64,000 nt of DNA from Adiantum capillus-veneris (taxonomy: Eukaryota > Streptophyta > Polypodiopsida > Polypodiales > Pteridaceae): positions 70,712,935 through 70,776,934 of the forward strand of contig CM043950.1 of NCBI GenBank assembly GCA_014529385.2, in the 5' to 3' direction. The notes beneath the pieces were generated by a model that ran no database searches, had not been told where the DNA came from, and worked only from the letters and a program-made list of their open reading frames with translations. Positions 22,225-33,310 of this stretch are shown here, piece by piece. The first letter of the stretch is position 1. Each line of letters begins with the position of its first letter. A program made the position numbers and the translations under genes.

Positions 22225-22878
22225 TGTCACAAGACGTGCACCACGTGCCAATAGAAAAGAACAGACTGAATAGACTTTTAACACTTCAATAACAACTGAA
22301 CTGAAAGAGAGAGACGACATGCGACACGGAGTGGCGGAATTTCACCCCAGAGAGTATTGGCCCCAAACCTTGGCGCCCCTTTCGGTATTTCTTTATATTG
22401 TATCAACACAGTACAAGCCGGTATTCCAGACTCTGCACCTTCTCTAGGAAGCATGCCAGAGAATGAGCCCTAACCTCATATTTAAAGACCCTTGGCCTAA
22501 AAAGCAATTACAGTGAAAAGCCTTCAAAACTCAAAAGCATATGGTCCAAAAGCAATGCTCAAAAGCTGTCAACGTAAAATTCGGAATTCCGTACAGTTGC
22601 CACGTCAGCAGTCAACGAAAAATGCAGAAATCCGTATAGCCTGCCATGCCATCATGCCAACGCAATTTTTGGAAATCTACCACATCATCAGTTTTTGTGT
22701 CTGTGCGGGTTCTGCTTTATTTTAATCCTTTATGTCACTTGGGGTCCCATCGGACGGGTTCCCCATAAGTTGGGAGGACTTCTTTTGTTACTTGTTCTTC
22801 TTAGGGTTTAGGCCCCTCGATCGGCATCTGTAAGTTGGCTCCATTCTTTAGGCTTTGACATGTCAGCAGTTTGTTACA
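22225..22878 (-). mobile_element. Solo LTR with perfect 5-bp target-site duplication
   Basis: On the minus strand it runs TGTAACAAACTGC...TTGTGACA (654 bp). The direct flanks are identical: tgttg at 22220-22224 and tgttg at 22879-22883. It is the same family as the plus-strand LTR at 23269-23956 (shared landmarks gaggggcctaaaccctaag, aagtgacataaaggatt, ttggcactaggtg-type end). No internal coding sequence adjoins it. LTR-LTR recombination that removed an internal region is the usual origin. Confidence 0.82.
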
Positions 22879-22883
22879 TGTTG

Positions 22884-23268
22884 TGTCTTGTAACGTGTAT
22901 ATGTAAGCATTTGTGTTGCATTGTGATGGGTCAACTACTGAATGTTCCTAACTGGATGAGATTGCTTGGGTATATAATTTTAGGGCATTAAGACATCCGT
23001 GGAAGATTAGTGCAGTCTGGGTGTGATGGCTAATTTTACTACGCCAGCATATCAAGAGTTCCGAACTGGATGAAAGGAGAAGCCAACTTCTTGACCAAAA
23101 GAGTCGAAAGGAGAAGCCAACTCCTTGATCAAAAGAGTCGAGAGGAGAAGCCAATTCCTTAACAAAAAAAAGCAAACTGATTGTCCCTCAGAAATTTTTT
23201 AAAGCTAACTTGAGTTGTTTTGCAGATATTTTGTAATCGCGGATGATTACTCTTTCAAGAAGGGGGGA
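22884..23268 (+). mobile_element. 3' internal end of the LTR element F, with polypurine tract
   Basis: Non-coding sequence leading to a polypurine tract (aagaagggggga, 23257-23268) directly before the TG of the plus-strand LTR. This marks that LTR as a 3' LTR. Three copies of a 34-bp unit (ggagaagccaac, at 23076, 23110 and 23144) lie here. The solo LTR is inserted just upstream, within or next to this internal region. The 5' part of F is not found. Confidence 0.6.
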
Positions 23269-23834
23269 TGTCACAAACTGCTGATGTGTCAAGTCAGTAA
23301 AGAGCAGAGCCAACCTTCAGATCACGGCCGAGGGGCCTAAACCCTAAGAAGAACAAGCAACAGCAGAAGAAGTCCTACCAACTTATGGGACCTCGTCCGA
23401 TGCGGTCCAAGTGACATAAAGGATTAAAATAAAGCAAGACACACACACACAAAGAAAGACTTGCACGTAGCAATTGATGACGTGGCAACCGTATGAAAAA
23501 TCCAAAAATTGCATTGACATGGCAGATTGTACGGATTTTCGCGTTTGTGCTGATTGTTGACGTGGCAGTTGTACGGAATTCCGTGATTTTTGGCATTGCT
23601 TTTGGACCAGAAGCTTTTGAGTTTGAAGGCTTTTCATGTAAACTGCTTTTGGGGCCTAGGGCCTTTAAATATGAGTCCATGGGCTCATTCTTTGGCATGC
23701 TTTTTGGAGAAGGTGCACAGTCTGGAGTACCAGCTTGTATTGTTTTGATGCAATATAAAGAAATACCGAAACGGGCGCCAAGGTTTGGGGCCAATACTCT
23801 TTGGGGTGGAATTCCGCCACTCCGTGTCGTGTGT

Positions 23835-23884
<50 letters not shown>

Positions 23885-23956
23885 CAATTGTTATTGAAGT
23901 GCTCAAAGTTTGTTAAGTCTGTCTTTCTATTGGCACTAGGTGCCTGTCTTGTGACA
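23269..23956 (+). repeat. 3' LTR of element F
   Basis: 688 bp, TGTCACAAACTGC...TTGTGACA, with 8-bp perfect inverted termini (TGTCACAA/TTGTGACA). It is in opposite orientation to the solo LTR. A (CT)n run at 23838-23881 sits inside it where the solo LTR has only a few CT units. Confidence 0.8.
23838..23881 (+). repeat. (CT)n microsatellite inside LTR F
   Basis: About 44 bp of CT, expanded relative to the solo LTR copy. Confidence 0.95.
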
Positions 23957-23978
23957 TTTCCCATACTATCTACAAGTA

Positions 23979-23983
<5 letters not shown>

Positions 23984-24028
<45 letters not shown>
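23984..24028 (+). repeat. (CT)n microsatellite
   Basis: About 45 bp of CT. The next ~160 bp hold two diverged ~66-bp direct copies (tgtgcgcttg...ttttggcc...tatagagagtgatgaag). Confidence 0.9.
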
Positions 24029-24029
<1 letters not shown>

Positions 24030-24188
24030 ATTTTACAGATTGTATACGTGTGCGCTTGCGTGAACCTTTTGGCCGATCTGTTGGATATATAGAGAGTGAT
24101 GAAGATTGTGTGTGCGCTTGTGAAGTTTTTGGCCAATCCACTACAAGTATAGAGAATGATGAAGAGAGATTTGTACCTGTGAAAGCAT

Positions 24189-24262
<74 letters not shown>
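24189..24262 (+). repeat. (AT)n(GA)n compound microsatellite
   Basis: AT dinucleotide to about 24220 followed by GA dinucleotide to 24262. Confidence 0.95.
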
Positions 24263-24264
<2 letters not shown>

Positions 24265-24629
24265 CTGTACTTGTGAAAGAAAAAGGCACCATGTTGAAGG
24301 TTTCCAACTCATAGCGTGCTTGTGGAGATGAGAGTGGGCAATGGCGGTGTCCATGTTCTAGCATTTAATCTTTCCTATTTGGTTGCAGGGTGCCAAAATT
24401 GCCATCCGGTTAAATTTTGAGTGCTCAGTGCCATGTGATACAAGTGACTATCCTTCGATTCCTCTGATCTGAGACTTTGAAGGGTGTTCACTAGTGCCAC
24501 GTAGACACTAACACTCAAAATTTATCATCATCCCTAAAATTGCTATTGACAACCTCTCCACTATCCACGGTTTTCCCCTTCATGCGCGATAGGGTCACTT
24601 TTGAAGCTAATTGACACCTCCTTTTGGGA

Positions 24630-24795
24630 GGTGGGATCAATGGCTCACTATCGTTGGTTGATCGTGACCGGTGGATTGTGTAGAGAATGCAAAATACTCC
24701 CACATTTCTGGATCTGGGGTTTGAATCTATGTCCCCTCCCTGTTGGGATTGACTCTAATCGCTTAGCTATTGGGTACTTGTTGAAAGGTATGTGT
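24630..24795 (-). mobile_element. tRNA-derived SINE head
   Basis: On the minus strand TAGCTAAGCGATTAGAG (24753-24769) matches a tRNA A box and AGATTCAAACCCC (24716-24728) a B box, about 30 bp apart. This is the internal RNA polymerase III promoter layout of a tRNA or SINE. No acceptor stem closes, so it is not a functional tRNA gene. The 3' end and flanking duplication are not resolved. Confidence 0.55.
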
Positions 24796-25260
24796 GTTAA
24801 GTTTATAGATCATGTCGTTGTAGATAAGTTCAAACCTAGTTCACACTTAGTTCACATCGAGTTCACACACTAAATTTGGTGTGGTGCATATACCCTCCCA
24901 AGTTCACACCAAGTTCACAAGTGACGGGGGATGGCCCGTGTGCTCTTAAGTACCACATGGGAGGGATTCACTTAGTTTTTTGTGGCACTTTGAGCCACTC
25001 CGAATGCTTCATGGGATGCAGTTCTAAGCTTGAGAACCTCGTTCTTTGGACATGACAGTACTAGCGTGATTATTTTATTCATGTAAGTAGTCAAGTTGTC
25101 AGACCATTGTTGGTGTGTGTAAACTATCATGCAGCATGGTGGAGCTTGCTATCTGTTTCTTCTAGAAGTCTTTTTCCCTCACATAGATGATACCTTGCTC
25201 CCAATGTATACAACATTGTGCTCTCTAACATAGCTCTGTCTCAACGCATTCAAGCATTGT

Positions 25261-25320
<60 letters not shown>
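25261..25320 (+). repeat. (CT)n microsatellite
   Basis: 60 bp of CT at a position where copy 1 of repeat R has only a short CT run (near 12770). Confidence 0.95.
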
Positions 25321-25323
<3 letters not shown>

Positions 25324-25505
25324 TAAGTTGTATCTCCACGGTTTACCAAGGTAACCCTTTCCCCCCTCCCCGGGAAAAAAACCCAGCGATGTCGCCCTCC
25401 CTTGTGGACGGGGTGTTCCTCGAGACCGACCACAAACAAGAAAAATCCACTACACACATGCGTTGCACACTCATTATTGTGATGTCTAATTGTGAATTGT
25501 GAACT

Positions 25506-25835
25506 GGTAATCCTTAATTCAAAATGTGAAATACAATCCACAGAGGTAGCTGCAGCGTGAAGAATCGAAGATTTTCATCTACCAGGATTAAGAGACCTGC
25601 CAACAAGTGTTACACCGCCTATCTATGTAGCGTGAAAGGCGAGGGATCTCTTCCCTCGCTCAGGATTCAACTCGTAATCCTTAATTCAAAATGTGAAATA
25701 AAATCCACAGAGGTAGCTGCAGTGTGAAGAATCGAAGATTTTTATCTACTAGGATTAAGAGACCTGCCAACAAGTGTCACACCGCCTATCTACGTAGCGA
25801 AAAGGTGAGGGATCACTTCCCTCGCTCAGGATTCG
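25506..25835. repeat. 167-bp tandem duplication within repeat R
   Basis: Two copies, from 25506 and 25673, each running from taatccttaattcaaaatg to ccctcgctcaggatt. Copy 1 of repeat R holds this unit once. Confidence 0.9.
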
Positions 25836-25995
25836 CTTTACCACCACATTTTGTATAACTAGTTGATGAACATCATTAGGTAATTAATGTGTACATATTT
25901 TTAAATGAGGATGCTTTGTTAGTAGTATTTCGTCCTTTCTAATGTTGGTGAGGAATTTGAATTAAGAAAAGCAATTGACAAAAAAGAAAACCCCC

Positions 25996-26229
25996 CATCC
26001 AAGTCCTTTTTTTCACCATGGTCCAAGGTGCACCTATATGGCACTACCGTCCACGTGTGTGGCTCTTTCCTCCTCCCATTTTGTGATTTAGTCCCCATTG
26101 TACATATTTTGTTTTCTCACTGGGAGAGTCTCCCCTTGTTTTTTATGTAGCCCACTCTAGTAGAGGTGGTTGTAGCCCTATGGGCAGTTTTATTAACTAA
26201 TGGAAGGATCTTTTTCTCGGAAAAAAAAA
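25996..26229 (+). mobile_element. Short poly(A)-tailed retroinsertion
   Basis: About 235 bp, absent from copy 1 of repeat R, ending in a nine-A run. It is flanked by near-identical aaaaagaaaac[c/g]ccc (25981-25995 and 26225-26239), which reads as a target-site duplication. It is probably a 5'-truncated LINE or a SINE. It does not share the 3' end of LINEs A-C. Confidence 0.65.
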
Positions 26230-26449
26230 GAAAACGCCCATTTTGTCACGTTTTACATGAAAATTGTATATTTCTTTAGTGTATACTATATCGTCGATTG
26301 GCTAAGATTTCAAACTTGCTTTGAGAAAAGATCACCATAATTTTATACACTTAAGTGTAAAAAGTGGCAAAATGCTTCAAATGTCAACCCATTTTAATAC
26401 AAAATGGAAGAAAACCATTGTTCTTTTCTCATTGTTGGAGATTTTTTAA

Positions 26450-29338
26450 AGGAGGCTATGATTTGTGACAAGGTGGACACCAAGCTGTAGGAGAAGACTT
26501 TGGAGAAGGGAAACCTCACATTGCAAACCCTAGAATGTCGAAGCATTCAAAAGCTTGGGCCCTTGGACTAAAAAGACAGTGAGACGCACCTCAAGCATCT
26601 CATAGCGGAGGTGGCTCTGCTAACCTCAAGAGAGGTTGTTGGGCTAGCTACTGAGAATGAGTACAAATGGTGGCTCGAAGCTAAATCTAACCTGGCTAAT
26701 GAATAGCTTGAGGATTATTGGCTAGCCAGAGATCCAACCCCAGGAAGTGGATGAAGCTAGAGCGACTTCGCTTGAGAGTGTCGAGAATAAGGTTCCTCGA
26801 TTGAAAGCCAACCTCTTGGAAGGGGCATTCTCTGAAGACGAATGTTCACTAGCATTGCAAGTGGCAAGGAAAAGTCCCCTGGTTGGGATGGAATGATAGT
26901 TGAATTCTTTAGAGAATTTTGGGATGATCTCAAGGTCCCAGTCACGCAGTTGGCTAACCAAGCCATTACTTGGATGCAAGTGTGAAGAGAGGGCTTATCA
27001 AACCCAGCCCCAAACAGGTCTGTTGCTCTCAACTTAAGCATTGGCGCCCTATTACGATGATGTCAGTAGCTTACAATATCATTTCCAAGGTAGTAGCTAG
27101 CCCCCCTATTGGATAGGATATGCAGCCTCCACCAAGCAAGAGTGCATTCTGCTACAGCTTGACCTTGATAAGGCTTGTGATAAAATAACATGGTCATATA
27201 TAGAAGCTGTCATGGAAGCTCTGGGCTTTGGGCCTTGCGCCTCATTCACATAGTGGGGGCTAGCTACCATTCACAGCTCCTGTTTAACAATAAAATTGCA
27301 GGCTACTTCAAGGTCAGATGGTCTATTAAGCAGGGATGTCCCCTGGCCTCCTTGCTTTTCGCCATCGGATTGCATCCTCTCATCACGATGCTCGAAGCCA
27401 GTGCTGCGTGGGGGGAGTTACAAGGCCCGACTTTACCGTGTAATGATCAGCTCCCGGCAAAACTATTCGCAGGCGATTCGCTCTTCTTGAAGATGTGTCC
27501 CCAGGTTGTTAGGAAAGCTCTGGAGATGGTGTAAACATGTGTCGTGGCCTCAGGTTTCAAGTGTAATTATATTGAGAAGTTAAGGTTGATCTCCCTATCA
27601 GAAAATGACTCCTTCGACCCTCCTGATTGGTCAGGTGAGATTGTCTCAAAAGGAAATATCTTCAGGCACTTTGGGGGCATCCTTGGGAGTGGATGTAACT
27701 CACAAACGAAGATTTCAGTGGGTCCTTGAAAAAGTCTGAACAAAATGAGAAGGTGGGAGTATGCTATTCTCCCATTCTCGAGCCGGATTAAAGCGATAAA
27801 TTCATTTATGCTTCCCTATATTGCCTTCACCAGTCCACTTCTCAAGATGCCGAAGTGACACTGGAAAGAGTTCTTAAAACCAATAAAAAGATATTTATGG
27901 AAAAACAACACGAAATCCTCCAGACCATGGCAATGGGCCATATGGGAGTCAATCGCTTGACGGGTGGTGGACCAAGGAGGTGTCAGAATTTTAACCCAAT
28001 TGCCTATGCTGAGGCCCGTTGCGCAAAATATGTGGTCCCATTGGCTAAATAGGACCAAGCTTTGGTTGTCATGACCAAAGACATGTTAGATGCACCTAAA
28101 CTTGGTTCGAAAGGTGGTAAGTGGAAAGGAGTAGAGTTTCACGACAAACTCTTAGCCCTGTCGTGGTCTAGCATAAGTCTAGGGGGCATCTTAGGGGAAG
28201 TGGTAAGGAAGTGCAATAGAGTAACTGGGGTTTTGGAGTGGGGGGGAAGTACTTCTAGAACTCCATCTTGCACTGGTCCTCTTGACTATCTAAAGTTGTG
28301 GGACCACCACAAAACCCCTATTGGATAGAAACTACCAGGAAAGTGAATAGTAGGGGTCTAAATCGGTTAGCTCACTTCAGGGACGATAACGATAAGAGCT
28401 AGAAAACCATTGATCTTCTGGCAATCCAATATCAAGTAAATGGTTGTGAGATATTGTCAATCAAGAGAGTGATAAAAGAGCTTGCCAATGTTGTAATGCC
28501 AATCTGTGAATCCGGGTTTGAGCGGAATGTGTGGAGATGGCCTGGAAGTAGTCTGTTATGGAAACCCCGTTCTAAAGGCATATATCATGCAATTATACAC
28601 GAGAATAATTGGTCTAGTAAGAGACAATGGCCGGAAGAACAATGGGAGGAAGTCATGGAGAATATCTGGAAGCCAAAGTGGCCGCAGTTCATGAAGATAT
28701 TTTTATGGAAGGTAATATGGGGTGGATGCTCTATCGATGGGCGTAAAGCTCAAGGAGAGAGGAATTGGGTCAGATCGATCCTTGGGGTGCAAGATAGCTA
28801 GTGAGGATCTAGTCCACCTATTCATGGAATGCCAGGCGATCAGAGGCTTGGCAGGGAATATCTGCAAGTGTGTCCAAAGGACATGGCATATCAGATTCTT
28901 CAAGACTAATCGTGTCCTTGGTGGCAAGAAGTTGGGAAGTCCTGCTCTTCTCATCTGCACTCAAACTGTTAGGTACTTCTTCTTTTATCATATATGGCAG
29001 GCAAGAAACAACCATGTGTTTGAAGGAGATCTTGGCATGGCAAGCTTCTCGGAGATTATAAAAGAAAGCAGAGTGGTAATCTATACGCTCGAGACTCGGA
29101 AGACTGGTCTAGGGCTACCCATGCCGTGTTGTCAACTTGCGATAAGTAAAGCCTAGAACTATAGTTCACTTACTTTGTTAAGCCGATGATGATAAGCCTC
29201 GATGAGAGATGTTAGACATTTAACTTGTAGTCTTTAGCACCTCAAGGCTCGGCTTGAGCTTGAGGTTGTTTTGTAATTTTATGCTGTGCTTAATACAATT
29301 CACTCACAAATTGTGAGTTTTGCAAAAAAAAAAAAAAA
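26450..29338 (+). mobile_element. LINE A (L1-type, degenerate)
   Basis: 5'-truncated copy of the same LINE family as C. Recognisable pieces are the region before the RT (EYKWWLEAK near 26662), RT with WSIKQGCPLAS and LLFAIGLHPLIT, a catalytic box read as FAGD rather than FADD (about 27470), RLISLSENDSF, and the C-terminal zinc-binding tail (SDRSLGC...HLFMEC, about 28770-28840). The 3' end carries the family signature (ggcttgagcttgaggtt, cactcacaaattgtgag) and an A15 tail at 29324-29338. Many stops and frameshifts are present. It sits inside repeat R; an exact target duplication was not resolved. Confidence 0.8.
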
Positions 29339-29608
29339 CCAAAATTTGATGAGCATTGCCATGGTCGCTCTCCTCGTGGTAGAAGAAGATAAGGAAGAGG
29401 AGAAGTTTTAATTTTGTAGGAACAATCTCAAGGGACCCCAGTAGATAGAAATGTTATTTCGGTTTCCTCTTCCTATTCACACACACGCACACACAACCCC
29501 ATATCCATGAGAAGAGCAGTTTAAACGTTACAAGAACAATCTTAAAAGTTCCAAAGAGATAGAAAGGTTATTTCAACCCCACCAATGAGAGAAGTTTAAT
29601 GTAGTAGG
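29339..29608. repeat. Repeat R remainder and shortened SINE-like units
   Basis: R-like sequence to about 29385, then two or three shortened SINE-like units lacking the middle (gaagttttaattttgtagg at about 29403, gcagtttaaacgttac at about 29515, gaagtttaatgtagtagg at about 29590), cut by LINE B at 29609. Confidence 0.6.
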
Positions 29609-30374
29609 AACAATGTTTTTTCTTTGCCAAACTCACAATTTGAGTGGGTGTATGTATTAGAATGTTGAAGAAATGTATAAAGCAGCCTCAAGCTCGAATT
29701 GAGCCTTGAGGTGTCGATAGATTGACCATTCCAAATTACAAAGGGCCAATCCTAGGCTAGAGGGCAAAAATCATTTTCTTGATTTCTTGAATAATCTTCA
29801 TGAAGCTCGCTATTGAGCAGTTATTTTGGAATACCTGACGGTTTTTGGTCTTCCAATCATGCTCAAAATAGAAAAACCTAATAGTTTGTGCGAAATTAGT
29901 ATCGTTTGACTTATCATCATTGTCCCTTCAAAAAACAGATCGTGCTTGAGCCTTGAACCCATTCCCTATCTTCCAAGTCCTTTGAACCCATTTGCCTAAC
30001 TTTCCTGTTAGGCCACTGATCGTTGGGCATCCCCTGAACAAGTGAGAGAGGTCCTAAATGGCCTTTTACACCCCGAGCACCTATTTGAGCCAATATTTGT
30101 AGCCAAGACGTTCACACTTGTTGACAGAGCCCTTCCATAGCACCTGTGCAAGAATATCTTGGTGGGGGATCAAAGTCACAACCTCAATAGACTGAAAGAG
30201 AGAAAACAACAGTGGTATATGGCTGAAATCTGGGAATCTTGCGAGCAAAGGCGCACCAGGATAGGCAATATCTGTGGGTGAGAAGCTGAGCATTGCCCTT
30301 CCATGCCTAAAAACGCTGATGCTCCCATAAACGAATATAGGCTGCAAAAACGCAACTAGAAAAGGGGCATTTCC

Positions 30375-30700
30375 GGCGTACGTACCGTACCGTACGGAAC
30401 GATCCGTATGCCTTTTTTTTTTGTGTTTGGGAAGCCCGTACAATGCTGATTTAAAATAAAAATCCAAATCTCTTGCAATAGTTACATAGTATATGGTTGT
30501 CTTGTAAAACGTGTCTTTGAATGTCTCTATAAGTTGTTGGCTTCTCTCTTGTTTTTTATTGGAAATGTCCTAGAAAATTTAGTACTTTGCGGTTTTTTTA
30601 CAAGAGTACATATTTTTACGTACGTAAATTTTTTTCCTGTACGGAACAACGTATAGTACGTACATATACGCCACGTACAGTACGTTTGGTACCACCTTGC
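30375..30700. mobile_element. GTACG-rich insertion within LINE B
   Basis: About 325 bp interrupting the LINE B tail. The left end (ggcgtacgtaccgtaccgta) and the reverse complement of the right end (ggcgtatatgtacgtacta) are similar, so the ends form imperfect inverted repeats of CGTAC units. The interior is AT-rich and non-coding. It may be a MITE. The boundaries are approximate. Confidence 0.5.
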
Positions 30701-31153
30701 ACTTGCAGACTGTGCCCGTCATGAAGATTCATTTTAGGATATCCCCATAATAGGTGCGTGAGGGTTTCATTCGGGTGCCTGCATTTGATACAGGCACCTT
30801 CGGCTAGACCTCTTGATTTTGCCTTATCTCTGGTTGGCATGAATCCAAACAGTACTTTCTAAAGAAAAACTTTGTCTCTCTCTTCGCATTTGGCCTTTGA
30901 GATATTTCCAACTACTTGACGCCATTTGCTTGCAGCCCACTTTTTGGACGAGATCTTGTTGAGGTATTCGATCCAAACCTTTGCAGAGCAAATCTTTTCA
31001 TTAATTGTTTTAGTCTTGGGCGAGCAAAATAGTCTTTCTCCAGGCCACTTCCAAGATTTCCAATCAAGCGGTGTGGAGCAGGGAGGAAGGGTTAGGTTTG
31101 AGAATTTTTGAGTAATCTTCCGATGAGGATCTCCTCCTAGGGTGAGAGATTGC

Positions 31154-31477
31154 TGCAAAGATTTAGATGCTCCAAGGATTGCCAATCCCCTTTTTGATAA
31201 TCCCAAAAAGAATCCAAGGTGTCAAAGCTGTTGTTGTTAAGATTCTTGGCTATTTCAATCCAATGGTTATTAAGGCCCAAGCCTTCCACTATGGGACCCC
31301 AAGGAGACCAGTTTCTGCAAAGATTTAGATGCTCCAAGGATTGCCAATCCCCTTTTTGATAATCCCAAAAAGAATCCAAGGTGTCAAAGCTGTTGTTGTT
31401 AAGATTCTTGGCTATTTCAATCCAATGGTTATTAAGACCCAAGCCTTCCACTATGGGACCCCAAGGAGGCCAGTTTC
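31154..31477 (-). repeat. 162-bp in-frame tandem duplication in LINE B
   Basis: Two near-identical copies with an exact 162-bp period encode the same 54 residues twice (GPIVEGLGLNNHWIEIAKNL...). The frame is kept across both copies (31682-31137 open for 181 codons). Confidence 0.92.
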
Positions 31478-32590
31478 TAGTCGTACCTTTCTTGTACTTG
31501 GTCTCTTCCTTCCACATGAGTGCATTTGCGGCTTTACAACATTTTTCAATAAACTTCCTAATAAATCCACCTAATTGAGCCCTTACTTTGATGGGTGAGA
31601 GAAGTCTATTTTGTAATTTGAGGTTGGACCATGAGCCACCTTTAGACCTCGTGCGATCTTCCATTACCATTTGCCTTGCCATACAAGCCTAGCTCTCTTC
31701 TGAAATGGCAAAAATAATCTAGCACATAAAGCGAGATCATGAGTGATAGGGTCAAGGATGCCTAGTCCACCTTGAGCTTTTGGTTTAGCAATAGCCGCCC
31801 CTTTACCCCATTGCCGCGGTCTGCCTATAGCCAGTTTATTTCCCCACCAAAACTCTTGATTGGATTCAAGAAGAAATTCCAAATTTTTCGGGATAATTGC
31901 AAGAATGGTGACTTGAAGGTTATATACGGGATGAAGAAGGTTTTAATTATTGTAGCTCTCCAGTGGAAAGGAGTTAGGATGAACTCTCAACGCTCCATTT
32001 TCTTTTTAATTCTTTCTTGAACCAAGTCAAAGGCTGTCTTGTGAATAGTTCCTTCCCCAACGGGCATCAAGTGTCGGAAGATGTTACCTCTCTTAACAAG
32101 CTCTCCAATCCAACTTGAAGAATCAAAATTATCTTCTTCTGACAAAGAGATAAGTCTTGATTTTTCTATGTTACATTGAGACCTTGACGTTGTGGCAAAC
32201 ACTTGGGCAATCTCCAAGGCTTGTCTAACATTATTGCTATCCGCTTGGAGGAAGAGTAATGAGTCATCAACGAACATCTTGATAAGCAGTTTATCATTTT
32301 GGATTTTAATCCCTTTAATCTCTTCGCTTGCTGCCGCTTGCTGCAACATAGCAATTAGAGGGTGGTGGTAGGCGGCGAACCAAAGTGGCACTAAGGGCAC
32401 CCTTGACGAATGGACCGCTTGACATCAAAGAAGCTAACTATTTTTGAATTGAGGAGCAATTCTAAGGAGCTCCCTTCCCCAAGAGCACTTGCAGCTTGAC
32501 AGATTCGTAGATCGAACCCCAAAGTTTGCAATGTTTCTTGCACAAATGACGAGGTTATCCTATCATATGCCTTATCTCTTTTCCACAATC

Positions 32591-32735
32591 CCTTTGAAGT
32601 GCTATAGGAAATGAAGTCCCTTGACTCTGAAGAGCCTCGGGATTCTCCTGGGACCAGAGCTATGGAGACTGGGCAGGCGTCGGCAGATGTTGAGGAGTTT
32701 GTCCCTCTCCCCCCATGAACCCCACACTAGAAATG
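32591..32735 (+). other. Possible inverted 5' segment of LINE B
   Basis: Between the abrupt start of LINE B and the resumption of the SINE-like host repeat, about 145 bp read on the plus strand as an open stretch (EMKSLDSEEPRDSPGTRAME...). This could be an inverted 5' piece of the LINE, as made by twin priming. No homologous plus-strand LINE piece in the window confirms it. Confidence 0.3.
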
Positions 32736-32739
32736 CTCA

Positions 32740-33310
<571 letters not shown>

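Larger units (their letters stand above)
25070..26449. repeat. Dispersed repeat R, copy 2 (interrupted)
   Basis: Second copy of the repeat at 12506-13260, with the same landmarks in order. It contains an expanded (CT)n tract (25261-25320), a 167-bp tandem duplication, and a ~235-bp poly(A)-tailed insertion. LINE A cuts it at about 26449, and R-like sequence resumes after 29338 (gagcattgccatgg, as at 13236). Confidence 0.7.
29609..32590 (-). mobile_element. LINE B (L1-type, degenerate, minus strand)
   Basis: Same family as LINEs A and C; the 3' end faces low coordinates (tttttt tail complement at 29610-29615). From high to low: DKAYDRITSSFVQ (RT start), SIRQGCP, the intact catalytic box FVDDSLLF (about 32260-32285), RLISLSEEDNFDSS, GGLGILDPITHDLALCARLF, KWPGERLF, and the zinc-binding tail (CIKCRHPNETLTHLLW, about 30740-30790). 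It contains a 162-bp in-frame tandem duplication and a GTACG-rich insertion. The RT N-terminus is missing. Stops and frameshifts make it inactive. Confidence 0.8.

Noticed and set aside
22225-23956. Large inverted repeat as a DNA transposon with long terminal inverted repeats
   Set aside because: The left arm has its own perfect 5-bp duplication and LTR-type TG/CA ends, and the right arm follows a polypurine tract. Two LTRs in opposite orientation explain it better.
24630-24795. Possible tRNA gene (A and B boxes)
   Set aside because: No closing acceptor stem or anticodon arm could be formed by eye; better read as a SINE head.
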